A stretch of DNA of 64,000 nucleotides from NCBI RefSeq assembly GCF_027887165.1, contig NC_077228.1, forward strand, positions 210,961,635 through 211,025,634, in the 5' to 3' direction. A model generated the notes under the pieces. The model did not search any database. It had not been told where the DNA came from and saw nothing but the letters and a program-made list of their open reading frames with translations. The number at the start of each line of letters is the position of its first letter. Positions within the stretch are counted from its first letter, which is position 1. The translations under genes and the position numbers were made by a program. The stretch is from Monodelphis domestica (lineage: Eukaryota > Chordata > Mammalia > Didelphimorphia > Didelphidae). Of the stretch, positions 1 to 13,014 are shown one piece after another.

Positions 1-559
1 TTCTCCATCTGTTAACAGGTAAGAATGGAGTATTCTTTTCCCATTTCCCTCCTTCCACATATGTGGGGAGATTTAGAAGCAGCCTCAGAAAACAAGGAAG
101 TTATCCCTTCCTGATCACTAAACTCCTCTCCTGAGGAAACTGTCTTTGAGCTGAGCCAGCATTTCTTTCCATTTCCAGGAGTGGGAGAGATAGAAGGGCT
201 AACTGTCCCTCCCCCCCCTCCCCCCATCCCATTGCCTTTCCTGGAGGGAGAAAGAAAAAAAATATATCCTCAGGAGAGCCCTCCTCTCCGCTGCTGGGGG
301 GACAAGCAGGAGAACCCTCAGTGATTGTGCCCTGGGTGGGAGAAGGAACAAACACTCATGTGGAACACAGAATTTTCTCATTTTCTAAATAAAAATCCTA
401 TTTGAATATAGAGTTTTCAGGTATTGGAGGGAATTTCCCATCTTCCCCTTCTGTTCTGCTGTTCCCATCAGCCTCCCATTTAAACCTGGACTAGACTGTC
501 TTGGGAGAAGGGAAAACGCCATCTCCATTTAGTCCAAGCTCCACCCTGACAACTGAGAA
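1..559. other. 3' flank of AANAT, no gene seen
   Basis: No exon, RNA gene or confident mobile element was recognised here. There is a C-rich run near 210-226 and an A-rich run near 251-262. Open frames in this stretch have no recognisable protein signature. Confidence 0.4.
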
Positions 560-807
560 TTGCTTTAATGGTCTCTTTTAACACTTCATCTAAATTGGGA
601 TGGGACTTGGGGAGGAAAGAATAGAAGAGTACAGAATCCAGACCTGAGTGGCTGGGCTTTGCTGTTGTCAAAGTCTGAGCGTTGATCATGGCATCAATGG
701 TCCATCTGACCACTTCCTTCCAGTCCCCAAAGGGCCTACCAGGTCCCAGAAGAACTCCAGGCTTCCAAGGGCAGGGGAAAGTGTTGGAGAGAAGCGAGGA
801 AAAAAAT
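560..807 (-). other. AANAT: AANAT 3' UTR with candidate poly(A) signal
   Basis: This lies directly downstream (minus strand) of the AANAT stop codon. An ATTAAA hexamer on the minus strand (plus-strand tttaat at 564-569) is the first plausible poly(A) signal and would give a UTR of about 250 nt. No canonical AATAAA was noticed in the first 800 bases. The end point is inferred. Confidence 0.35.
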
Positions 808-2558
<1,751 letters not shown>

Positions 2559-2804
2559 CTGATGGAATAAGGGGAAATTGGGGTGGAACCATAGCTGGGG
2601 CCAGAGAGGAGCTGGAAGTTGCTACAGGGAGCCCCTGGAGACTAAGTGTGCCCAAGGCAAGCCACTTTCAGGGACTCCTTGGACCATTCTGATATTCAAA
2701 TGAAAAAGCATTTTATTAATTAGTTTATTTTAGCATTATATTTGTTATTTAAATAATTATTATTTTATATGTATATAATATGATGAATACATTAATTTAT
2801 TACT

Positions 2805-3000
2805 AACTTACTAAGTGCCAGCCACTTATAATAATTAGTAAATCTAGCATTTAGCCACTTTGCTAAATACTAGAGATAGAAAGGAGGGCAAAAATAGTCC
2901 CTGTCTTCAAGGAGTTAGCAATGTTAATGGAGCCAATAGGCAAACAACTATCTACAAGTAAGCTATATGCCATTTGGAGGCTGGACCCCGGAAATCTAGG
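2805..3000 (+). repeat. Ancient interspersed repeat (gtgccaggcactgtgctaag type)
   Basis: The order 'taagtgccagccac... tactagagatagaaagg... agtccctgtcttcaaggagttagcaatgttaatgg... aaacaacta' matches a recurring old mammalian repeat. Other copies in the window lie near 18838, 35745, 42765, 44960 and 59890. It overlaps the AANAT upstream region. The family name was not assigned. Confidence 0.5.
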
Positions 3001-3052
3001 AATGAGCAGGGCAGGGGGGAAATGGGTCTGTGGGATTCCTAGAGACACTTAC

Positions 3053-3240
3053 CTGATAAGAAGAATGCTGGAACCTTTGGTTTCCAGACCGATGGGTGGA
3101 GGCAGCTTTGTTCAAGGAGTCTCATCCCTTGACTCAGAGAAAAGCCACTTAGTCTGAGCTCCTCAAAGCAGCTTTTCCGAGCCTCGGGGGAATACCTTCT
3201 ACTGGAAATACTGACAGAGAGGCTCCGATGTGGGGGAAGA
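3053..3240 (-). other. AANAT: Candidate non-coding first exon of AANAT
   Basis: A consensus donor CAG|GTAAGTG on the minus strand (exon end 3053, GT at 3052-3051) lies about 0.5 kb upstream of the predicted acceptor at 2559. No other strong donor was noticed in the few hundred bases upstream of the coding exon. The 5' limit given is arbitrary and no promoter motif fixes a start site. Confidence 0.4.
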
Positions 3241-3485
3241 GGTTAGGGAAGGAAAGAGGCCTGAAAATCAAGAAACATGGGGCAGAGCTGTGCATCAAGA
3301 GCTCTGTGGGAGCGCTGAGCACAAAGATGCTTGGATAGTTATCCTATAACCAAGAGGCTTACTGGTGCTCCCTGCTCCCCGCACCCAGAAGGAGTAGCAG
3401 TGGTTTGCTATGGCCTGGAAAGGCTAATTGTTTGATATTAGGGGGATTTAGCAAATTCCATGGTGGAAAGCATCCCGTGGAGTAT

Positions 3486-3645
3486 TCTTAACCTAGGATC
3501 TGTAAGCCTTTTTTGGAAAACTTTCAATATAACTGGTTTCTTTTATAATCCTTATTATAATTATATTATATATTATAATATTCAGAGAAAGAATTCTTAG
3601 GATTCACAGAGGGGTCTAAAGCACACCCCCCCCCAAAGAAACTGT
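3486..3645 (-). mobile_element. hAT-like MITE copy 1
   Basis: It begins attcttaacctaggatctg and continues with 'aatataactggtttctttt' and 'ttcagagaaagaattcttaggattc'. This is the reverse complement arrangement of the copy at 4629-4808, whose ends are ggttcttaacc and ggttaagacc. An A/T-rich (ta-rich) insertion sits in the middle. No transposase is present. Confidence 0.5.
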
Positions 3646-3956
3646 TACACCATTCAAGAGCAATTATCTGATGTTTCTTCAAGTTTTTAGCATCCCTTTT
3701 AGGTTATGCTCTCCTTTTCTCAAATCTCAGGAACGAATCCCCAGCCCAAGCAACAGTGATGTCTACAGCCCCCAAGACTACCTGGGGCCTAATGTCCAGA
3801 AAGAATGTGGACACTTAGAACTAGTTGAAAAGGTTTCTACTACAAATCAGTCTTTTTTCTTCAGAGAGTAACAAAGAAATAGGGTATATTATTCAGTGAA
3901 ACAAATATGGTATATCAGAGAGGGGGCCTGACAAGATTTTAAGGAGTTCTGTTTTC

Positions 3957-4127
3957 AAACCCTTACTTTTCTGTCTTAGTATTAATAACTCTGAGACAGG
4001 AGGGTAGTAAGGGCTAGGCAATGGGGGTTAAGTGACTTGCCCAGGGTCACACAGCTAGGAAGTGTCTGAGGCCAGATTTAAACCTAGGAAACCTGTCTGG
4101 GTCTGATTCTCAACCCAGCTGCCCCTT
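3957..4127 (-). mobile_element. Marsupial tRNA-derived SINE
   Basis: An antisense copy: 'aacccttacttttctgtcttag' at the left (SINE 3' end), then gggttaagtgacttgcccag and the reversed B box, ending cagctgcccc at the right. The tRNA-like head is slightly shortened. Confidence 0.85.
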
Positions 4128-4269
4128 AAGGAGTTTTTAATCCTCATCTACCTCCATACCTTCTACCTGCTGAAGGATAAAATATTGTTATCTGATTGTT
4201 TCTTTGGAGCCTAGAAAGGGATGTCAGATGATTCTAATGTGAGATAGCATGGCTTAGTGCTAGACTAAA

Positions 4270-4526
4270 GTCAGCAAGAAGGGTAGTGCTGTGGATAGAG
4301 CACTGAGCTTGAAATCAGGAAGATTTGTCTTCTTGGGTTCAAGTTGGGCCTCAGATACTAGTTGTGTCACTTCCCTGGGCAAGTCACTTACCCTGTTGAC
4401 CTCAGTTTCCTTATCTGTAAAATGAGGTGGAGCTGGAAATGACAACCTACTCCAGTATCATTGCCAAGAAAATCCCAAATAGGGCAATGGAGAGTCAAGC
4501 AAGCCTGAAGACAACTGAACAAGAAA
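4270..4526 (+). mobile_element. MAR1-like SINE with RTE-type tail
   Basis: Head 'tgctgtggatagagcactgagc', CORE region with cctcagtttccttatctgt, then a 3' part 'gaaatgacaacctactccagtatcattgcc... acaactgaacaag'. That 3' part is the RTE-related tail typical of the marsupial MAR1 class. Other copies lie at 24235 and 37222. Confidence 0.8.
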
Positions 4527-4628
4527 GTCAGAAGGCTTGAGTTCTAGTTCTGACTGCTGGCAGGCAAGTTACTTCCCCTAAGTCTTAATTCCTTATGTGT
4601 AAAATTAGACAGTTGGACTGAATCAACG
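4527..4628 (+). repeat. MIR-like fragment
   Basis: The segment has 'gcttgagttctagttctgac... gcaagttacttcccctaag... ccttatgtgtaaaat', the order of a MIR/CORE-SINE. It is interrupted or bounded at the right by the hAT-like MITE. Confidence 0.5.
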
Positions 4629-4808
4629 GTTCTTAACCTTTCTTGTTTCATAGATTTAATTGGCAATCCAATGAAACCTAAGGGCCCCTTCTCAGAATAA
4701 TAACTTAAATACATAGAATGCATAGAATGACAAAGAAAACTAATTATTTTTAAACATAGCTCTTGAAATACTTTTTATAAACAACTTCATAGAGCCCTGG
4801 TTAAGACC
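4629..4808 (+). mobile_element. hAT-like MITE copy 2
   Basis: The ends are inverted: ggttcttaacc at 4629 and ggttaagacc at the right end, with the interior 'aagggccccttctcagaataat' and 'acttcatagagccctgg'. It is about 180 bp long with no coding capacity, and a SINE abuts its right end. Confidence 0.6.
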
Positions 4809-5005
4809 AAGGGCAGCTAGGTAAATCAGCAGATAAAGAGCCAGGCCTGGAGATGGGAGGTCCTGGGTTCAAATATACTTTCTAGCTGTGTGACCCTAGG
4901 CAAGACACTTAGCCCCCTATTTCCTAGCCTTTACTGCTCATCTGTCTTGGAACCAGTACGCAGTACTGATTCTAAGATGAAAGGTAAGGGTTTAAAAAAA
5001 AAAAC
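4809..5005 (+). mobile_element. Marsupial tRNA-derived SINE
   Basis: Starts agggcagctagg, has gggttcaaatat (B box) and 'aggcaagacacttagcccc', and ends 'aaggtaagggttt' plus an A run. Confidence 0.85.
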
Positions 5006-5109
5006 AGAATCTAGACTAAAGCATCTCTAATATCTCCTCTCCATCTAAAGTTCTATGAATCCATGAAAATGCTCAACACATTACTCTGATATTCAAAGTT
5101 GATGTTTTA

Positions 5110-6290
5110 CAAATATTGAAAGAAAAGTAGAAAAAGAAATTGAAAATATTAAAATGGGCAATGAGACTAAGCTATCACTCTTTACAGATGATACAATGGT
5201 CTACTTAAAGAATCCTAGAGAATCAACTAAAAAGCTAGTGGAAAAAATCAACAACTTTAGTATAGTTGCAGGATACAAAATAAACTCACATAAATCATCA
5301 GCATTTCTATATACTTCCAACTCATCCCAGCAGCAAGAGTTAGAAAGAGAAATTCCATTTAAAATCATCCTAAATAATATAAAAATGTTTGGGAATCTAT
5401 TTCCCAAGACAAACACAGGAATTATATGAATACAACTATAAAACACTTTCCACATAATTAAAACTAGATCTAAACAATTGGAAAAACATTCATTGCTCAT
5501 GGGTAGGATGAGCCAACATAATAAAAATGACAATCCTACCCAAATTAATTTACTTATTCAGTGTCATACCTATCAAACTATCAAGAAACATTTTTACTGA
5601 GTTAGAAAAAATTATAACAAAGTTCATTTGGAAGAACAAAAGATCAAGAATATCAAGGGAGATCATGAAAAAAAATGTGAAGGATGGGGGCCTAGTAGTA
5701 CCAGATCTTAAACTGTACTATAAAGCAGTGGTCATCAAAGCCATATATATGGTATAGGCTAAGAGACAGAAGGGAGGATCAGTGGAATAGACTTGGGGTA
5801 AGTGACCTCAGTAAGATAGTATATGATAAACCCAAAAATCCCAGATTTGGGGACAAAAATCCACTATTTGACAAAAAATGCTGGGAAAATTGGAAAACAG
5901 TATGAGAGAGATTAAGTTTAAATCAACACCTCATACCCTACACCAAGATAAACTCACAATGGGTGAATGACTTAAACATAAAGAAGGAAACAATAAGTAA
6001 ATTAGGTGAACACAGGATAGAGTACTTGTCAGATCTTTGGGAAAGGAAAGATTTTAAGACTGAGTTAGAAAAAATTACAAAATGCAAAATAAATAATTTT
6101 GATTACATTAAATTAAAAATATTTTGTACAAACAAAACCAATGCAACCAAAATGAGAAGGGAAGCAACAAATTGGGAAGCAATCTTTATAATAAAAACCT
6201 CTGACAAAGGTCTAATCACTCAAATTTATAAGGAACTAAATCAATTGTACAAAAAACCAACCCATTCCCTAATTGATAAATGGGCAAGGG
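5110..6290 (+). mobile_element. L1 ORF2 fragment, left part (split by the ERV)
   Basis: 5'-truncated L1. Plus-strand frames read typical L1 reverse-transcriptase and C-terminal ORF2 sequence, for example [10 protein letters not shown] (the reverse-transcriptase active-site neighbourhood) near 5180, then [10 protein letters not shown] and [10 protein letters not shown] near 5550-5640. Several frame breaks mean it is dead. The same L1 resumes at 12066, so the ERV at 6295-12061 was inserted into it. Together the parts reach the L1 3' end near 13014. Confidence 0.9.
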
Positions 6291-6294
6291 ACAT

Positions 6295-6418
6295 TGTGAA
6301 TTTCAAAACTACTCAACCCTATTCAGACCATTCTTTAGAAGATGGGATTTAGCTATTTCCTGATCAATAACAATAGAGATACTTGGAATAACAGAATCAG
6401 GTCTTGGAAACTACAATC
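6295..6418 (+). repeat. Left terminal repeat of the ERV
   Basis: TGTGAATTTCAAAACTACTC and the following ~105 bases are repeated nearly identically at 11386-11509. The visible left repeat is much shorter than the right one. Confidence 0.85.
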
Positions 6419-6579
6419 CCACAGATACTACTTCCCAAACACAATGAAGGTGTCGGGGGTTGGGGGGGGGGGTGGGCGCAGGAATCAGAGGATACAACCT
6501 TTGATTTTCCGGACCTGATGTCCTACTACCCGTTGTCCCTATCCACTACCTCCCCCATACTAATGAACCCCATGTTACT

Positions 6580-9500
6580 TTAAAGGTGGGTAACACCTAT
6601 TATGATTGTCTATTAGACACTGGAGCTTCCTGGTCTATATTAAAGAGAACACCTGATTTACAATGTTATTCTGTTGGCTCAAAGAATGTAATGGGAGTAT
6701 CAGGAATACCCCAAAGAGTTAAAAGACTTCCCCCTAGAATGGTGTCTGTAGGACCCCTAGAGGTACAACATTCCTTCCTTTTGATGCCTGACTCCCCTTT
6801 AAATTTGATGGGGAGGGACCTTCTATGCAAACTCAGAGCCACAATAACTTGCTCCCCAGATTGTTCTTTATCATTGGAAGTACCGGAGGAATCTTTACAT
6901 TTACTCCCTGTAATTCTCTCAGAGAGTCAGGAGAAAAAAGAGCATCCCACCTTTGCAATACCTGAAGATATACCGGAGTCTCTTTGGGCCACATCTTCTT
7001 CCGATGTAGGCTTACTTAAGTTGGCTGTTCCTGTGCAGATAAAAACTAAATCTAGCCTAGCTCCTTCCATTCCTCAGTATCCCCTCTCAAAAGAGGCAAC
7101 TGAGGGAATTACCCCAGTAATTAACTCATTAATTGCACAGGGAATAATAATCCCTTGTAAATCTGAATACAACACACCCATCCTGCCCGTTAAAAAAACA
7201 AAAAGAGGGCCCGATGGCAAACACCTCTATAGATTTATGCAGGATTTGAGGGCTGTGAACAATCATGTTCTAAAGAGACACTCCGTAGTTTCCAATATCA
7301 ATACTATTATTTCTTCTATTCCTAGCACAGCTACATACTTTACAGTAGTAGAATTGTGCTCAGCCTTCTTTTCCATACCCATACATGAGAACTCAAGACA
7401 TATCTTTGCTTTCACCTGGCAGGGCTGTCAATACTGCTGGAGTCGTTTGCCACAAGGTTTCGTAGACAGCCCGAGCTTATTTGAGCAAATTTTGAGCCAA
7501 GATACAGATAATATAAAATTTTAAAACAGCAAATTAATCAAGTACGTAGATGACCTACTCTTGGCCTCAACAGATGTGAAAACATGTCAGGAAGATAGCA
7601 AGCACCTTCTTTTGGAATTGCACAAAAGAGGTCATAAGATCTTGAAGGATAAGGTTCAGTGGTGCCTCCCTAAAGTAGAATATTTGGGGTTCATCCTGAC
7701 TGCAGGTGCCCGCTTGATTTCTCCCAGACGAATTGAGAATATTCAAAATTTAAGTTCTCCAACCACTAAGAAACAGTTGAGAGCAATTTTGGGAGCAACA
7801 GGGTTTTGTAGACAATGGATTCCTTGCTATGGGGAAATTACTAAACCCCTTATAGCACTAACAAGGGATTCCGTCCCTGAACCCCTCAAATTAGAACCAG
7901 AACACCTGTCAGCTCTATCAGATCTAAAAAAGGCTATCCTGTCTGCCCCCGCTCTAGGCATCCTAGATTACAACAAGCCATTTACTTTGTATGTACATGA
8001 GCGAAGAGGGGTAGCTTCAGGTGTTTTAACTCAGACTTTGGGACCTTCTCAGCGCCCAATTGCCTATTATTCTGTCCTACTGGATCCAGTAGCATCAGGA
8101 GCACCACCATGTCTTAGAGGAGTAGCTGCTACAGCCTTACTAGTGTCAAAAACTGTTGATCTAGTATTGGGATGCCTATTAACAATTATGTGTCCACATG
8201 AGGTAGAAGCATTGTTGCTATGACATAGAACACAGGCATTTTCTGATCAGCGAATTACAAGGTATGAAATAACCTTGTTAAACAATGAAAACATTACCTT
8301 GAAGCGCTGTTCAACTCTTAACCCTTCCACCTTGCTGATTTACCAACTTCAGGAGAACCATTACATAGTTGTGAAACACTAGTGTCCATGGCAGAAAAGC
8401 CTTGAGACAATCTCTTGGACACCCCCTTAAACAACTTAGATCTGGTCTTATTTACTGATGGTTCTTCTTTTATGAGAGATGGCATACGCTACACTGGAGC
8501 TGCTGTAGTCACAGAATTTGCCACTGAGTGGTCAGCTTCACTGCCCTCTAATATTAGCGCTCAAGGGGCAGAACTCATAGCTCTGAAACATGCCTGTATA
8601 ATTGCCAAGGGTAAAAAGGCAACAATTTATACAGATTCTAGATATGCTTTTGGCATTTGTCACAGTTGGGATGCTATGGCTCCAGAGAGGATTTTTAACC
8701 TCAGCTGGAAAATCCATAGCTAATGCAGAAATTATTAATGAAGTTCTTTCTGCTCTCAAACTGCCTGAAGCCCTAGCTGTAGTTCATTGCTCTGCCCATA
8801 CAGGTGGCTCTGACCCTGTCTCTAGAGGAAATGACCGAGCAGATGCCACTGCAAGCTAGCAGCCATAGAAGAACCTGGATTAATTTTAACATTAACAACC
8901 ACTGATTTAAATTTATCACTTGCCTATAATGAAAAGGAAGTGGAAAAATGGAAACAAAAATTTAAAGCAAAACAGATTAATGGAGTGTAGGTATCATCTG
9001 AAGGGAAACCCCTGCTCCCTAGAAGTTTCTATCACCAAATTTGCCAATCTGTTCATTAAAATGGTCACTTTTGGTACCCAGGGCATCGTGGACTCTGTTA
9101 AGAGAGTATGGATAGCCCCCGGTATAACTACCATAGCCTCTAAAGTGTGTTCAGCCTGCTCTACCTTCCAGGCATATAACCAACACTCCTTTTGTGGCAA
9201 AGCTTTCGGTGGGCGTCCTCTGGCTTACACACCTTTTGAGCACCTACAGATAGATTTCATAACAGTGCCAAAGGCCGGACATTATAAATTTTGTCTAGTC
9301 ATAGTAGATCAACTAACCAGATGGCTGGAAGCATTTCCTGCCACCCGAGCCACAGAGGCTTTTGTTGCTAACATGCTTTTAAAGGAAATTATTCCTCGTT
9401 TTGGCCTGCCAGCACGTATTGATTCTGATAGAGGAAGTCATTTTACCGATTCTGTCTTAAACCAAATATATTCTTGCTTGGGGATAACTCCCAAATTTCA

Positions 9501-10032
9501 TGTTCCATATCATCCCCAGAGCTCAGGCCAAATTGAAAGGATGAATAAAGAACTTAAAACTATGATTGGCAAATTATGCACTGAGACCCATTTAAAATGG
9601 CCTAAAATTTTCCCTCTGGCCCTATTTTATCTTAGAAGCCGGCCTAGAGGAGGCTTACATATTTCACCATTCGAGATGCTTTTTGGACATCCATCTATAC
9701 AGGCTAAGCCTTTCTCCCCGGCATATGCATCACTATTAGGGGGAGATATTACTATTGCTTCCTATATACAGGAATTACAGCATAAACTGCGTGAACTTCA
9801 TGAATCTGGAGCTGCAGTACAAGCCGGACCACTAGACTTTTCACTTCACGACCTGAACCCAGGAGACAAGGTGTATATTAAAAATTTCCAGTGTACTGGA
9901 GCAACTCAGCCTTCGTGGGAAGGACCATTCCAAATATTGTTAACTACTCCAACATCTATAAAGGTTGGAGAAAAGGACTCTTGGATTCATTGCTCACATG
10001 TAAAGAGAGCATCTTCTGTTGAGACTGATTGA
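6580..10032 (+). pseudogene. ERV pro-pol region remnant
   Basis: The domain order is retroviral. A protease with LDTGAS lies near 6610. Reverse transcriptase follows, with QDLRAVN near 7240, LPQGF near 7450 and YVDDLL near 7550. RNase H with LFTDGSS lies near 8450. Integrase has a CSAC zinc-knuckle-like half and the LQIDF / IVDQLTRW / DSDRGSHF / YHPQSSGQIER core at 9150-9540. The LPQGF and integrase wording is closest to gammaretroviruses such as MLV. It is a fossil with several interruptions and is not expected to encode a working protein. Confidence 0.88.
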
Positions 10033-11385
10033 CTGTACCCTATCATATGCACTGGAGATAATAATCCATTGACAAGTGGATGCTGTTTTTCAAAATCACA
10101 CTGAATTCCTGATTTTTTCTTCTCTTTCCCTAATTTTTTTATTATTGCTTTTCTTTTGAATATTTGAATTTTTTCCCCTTTCCTCATTTCTTGTACAAAA
10201 GGTACATACAATTAAAATTTTTTTTCTCTCTCTCTCTGCAGTAATATAAGTTTAAATATACATACCCAAACAGCTTTAGACTGTGGGAACCTGCCATTTA
10301 TTGATAAAATGTTATGGGACTATGATTAATGTTTGTGTCTTATTCCAGGAAATGGATAAAAACAAGGAGCACAGACTTTACCTGAATAGTGCCAAAAGAG
10401 CACACAGAAAATACTAATGTGGACTTGAGGTTGCAACGCTTGACATACGTTAAGTCATAGGACTTCCTTTTATCTACACTCTTTATGAAGTACTCATACA
10501 AGTATAAAAATTTGACTATCATGCTGGCTCCCTATATCCTTGAGAATGAAAAAAGTCAGACCAGGGAATGACTCTTCCCTATCAAAATAAAATTCTAGTT
10601 CCTTTCCTTCTTATAATATGACAACTTCCTGTAGACTTGGCTGCAAGTGGGTAAGTGAAATATTACTGCATTCTGTCCTACAGACTTGTGGGATAGAAAT
10701 TACTGTAAATTGGACCTTTACAAGGGCCCATTATGAAGTTATTCTTGTTTACTCAACATTTTATACATAGATTTTGGTATTTTGATTCTGATTTTGAATT
10801 TTTTTCTTCCCTTTCTCCCAAAAGTTTAACTTTCTTCCATATTTTTTCCCTTTATATATTTTTGTTTTTTGTTTGTTTTGTTTTTATTGTTTTTGAATTC
10901 TTTTAATAACTGACTCATATACCCCCATAACTTAACAATGTATCCTGAGCTGACCTGGATTTTTTTTAACACCCACTTCAGGGGGGATTGTATTTTAATA
11001 AAATTCCAAGATTTTGAAAAGTTTTTTTTGTTTGAGAAACATCTTCAAGGAAGAAGCTTGCTAACTCCTAAATCTAGAGAATGAACTTTTGCAGAAAGAT
11101 GCCAGAAAACCTACATTACATCAAAATCAAGAATGAATCTTGGGGTGTGGTTGCTTGAACTGAAGGTTGATTGAATTTATTTTGAATGTACACTCTTCTG
11201 CCAAAGGGGACTGCCCCCTAATTGGCTTTTGTCAATGTGCCCAGCAAAACATTGGTTTTGCTGTCTCTCTCTCTCTCTCTCTCTTTCTCCTAGTTTTCCC
11301 TTATCTCTAACTATTGTAATTTCATAGCTAGTATGTTTACAAGACCCATTGGAGAGATTAGCCTTCCTAGGGTCTCAGGGGGAAT
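10033..11385 (+). other. ERV non-coding 3' interior
   Basis: An AT-rich stretch between the integrase remnant and the right LTR. No envelope motif was recognised. There is a CT-dinucleotide run near 11262-11287, and a purine tract directly before the LTR is a plausible polypurine tract. Confidence 0.6.
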
Positions 11386-12061
11386 TGTGAATTTCAAAAC
11401 TACTCAACCCTATTCAGACCATTCTTTAGAAGATGGGATTTAGCTATTTCCTGATCAATAACAATAGAGATACTTGGAATAACAGAATCAGATCTTGGAA
11501 ATTACAATCTCCACCCTACTCAGGGTAACAAGATCAGGAAGGGCTGCAGCAAAACTCAAGATTTAATTATTTGAGAATATGGCCTTCAACAGACATGTGC
11601 AAAAAGGATAGACCTCTGGGCGGTCCTAGGTCAAGCTAGAGCCACCATTGGCACATGTGAGAGACAGGAAGTGAGGTAGAGGACTCAGGAGTTCTGGGGA
11701 CTTCCTGGGTGGAGGAAAGTGTGGTTGTTGGAGCCTGGTGCTTGGGAGTGGAGGAGCCCACAGACTGTTCTCCATTTTTGGTCACGTGAGTGGTAGGGAC
11801 TGATCTCTTTTCTTTGCCTTGGCTATCCAGGGCCTTGGGCCTTTGGCTCAGCTTAAGCAGAGTTGGTATTTAAGCCCTATTTCCTTCTCTCCCTTTTCCC
11901 TCTCTCTCTCTTTCCTTCTAATACTTTTCTTCCTCCTGTTTGTAATTAAAACACCATAAAAAGGTTGACAGCTGACTTGAGTTTTCATTTAGGAATTACA
12001 TAGCTGAATTCCTCAGTGACCTTAATATATATCAGTCTTTTAAAGTGATTTCCATATCACA
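11386..12061 (+). repeat. Right LTR of the ERV
   Basis: Begins TGTGAATTTC and ends ATATCACA, 676 bp. The first ~124 bp match the left repeat with two differences. A T/C-rich segment and 'gtaattaaaacaccataaaaag' near 11940-11960 could hold the R region and poly(A) signal (inferred). Confidence 0.85.
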
Positions 12062-13014
12062 ACAAGAATAGGCAATTTTCAGGTAAAGAAATCAAAACTA
12101 TCAATAAGCACACGAAAAAATGTTCTAAATCTCTTATAATCAGAGAAATGCACATCAAAACAACTCTGAGGTATCACCTCACACCCAGCAGATTGGCTAA
12201 CATGACAGCAAAGAAAAGTACTGAATGCTGAATCCTGGAGGGGGTGTGTCAAAGTTGGGACATTAATGATTTTCTGGTGGAGTTGTGAATTGATCCAACC
12301 ATTCTGGAAGACAATTTGGAACTATGCCCAAAGGGCACTAAAAGACTGCCTACCCTTTGATCCAGCCACAGTACTGCTGGGTTTGTACCCCAAAGAGATA
12401 ATAAGGAAAAAGACTTGTACAAGAATATTCATAGCTATGCTGTTTGTAGTGGCAAAAAAAATTGGAAAATGAGGACGTGTCCATTAATTGTGGAATGGAT
12501 GAACAAATTGTGGTATATGCTGGTGATGGAATACTATTGTGCTCAAAGGAATAATAAAATGGAGGAATTCCATGGGAACTGGAATGACCTCCAGGAATTG
12601 ATGCAGAGTGAAAGGAGCAGAACCAGGAGAACCTTATACACTGATACTGATACACTGTGGTAAAATCAGATGTAATGGACTTCTCTACTAGTAGCAATGC
12701 AATGATCCAGAAGTATTCGGAGGCACATATGAGAAAGAATGCTATCCACTTCTAGAGGAAGAACTGTGGGAAAAAAAACACAGAAGAAAAACAACTTCTT
12801 GATCACATGGGTCGATGGGGCTATGACTGGGAAAGTAGACTCTAAAAGATCACCCTAATGCAAATATTAATAATATGGAAATGGGTCTTGATCAATGGCA
12901 CTTGTTAAATCCAGTGTAATTGTGTGTCAGATACGAGAAGGGGGCCGGGGAGGGAAAGAACATGAGTCTTGTTACCATGGAAAAATATTCTAAATCATCT
13001 TAAATTTTAAAAAA
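12062..13014 (+). mobile_element. L1 fragment, right part (continues from 6290)
   Basis: Resumes with 'gaataggcaattttcaggtaaag', the sequence that follows 'gggacat' in intact L1 copies (compare 13500). It reads the C-terminal part of ORF2 (ALKDCLPFDPATVLLGLYPK) and then the L1 3' UTR with a G-rich stretch near 12940 and an A/T tail at 12995-13014. Confidence 0.88.

Larger units (their letters stand above)
6295..12061 (+). mobile_element. Endogenous retrovirus fossil, class I (gammaretrovirus-like)
   Basis: A broken provirus inserted in an L1. The ends are TG (6295) and CA (12061). The flanks acat (6291-6294) and acaa (12062-12065) fit a 4-bp target duplication with one later change, and the L1 sequence resumes correctly on both sides. 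Recognisable parts in order: a left terminal repeat, protease, reverse transcriptase, RNase H and integrase, a non-coding AT-rich stretch, a purine-rich tract just before the right LTR (ggggggaa type, 11378-11384), and the right LTR. gag and env were not recognised. The pol region has several interruptions. The repeats differ at 2 of about 124 comparable positions, suggesting a fairly recent insertion by fossil standards, although the compared stretch is short. Confidence 0.9.
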
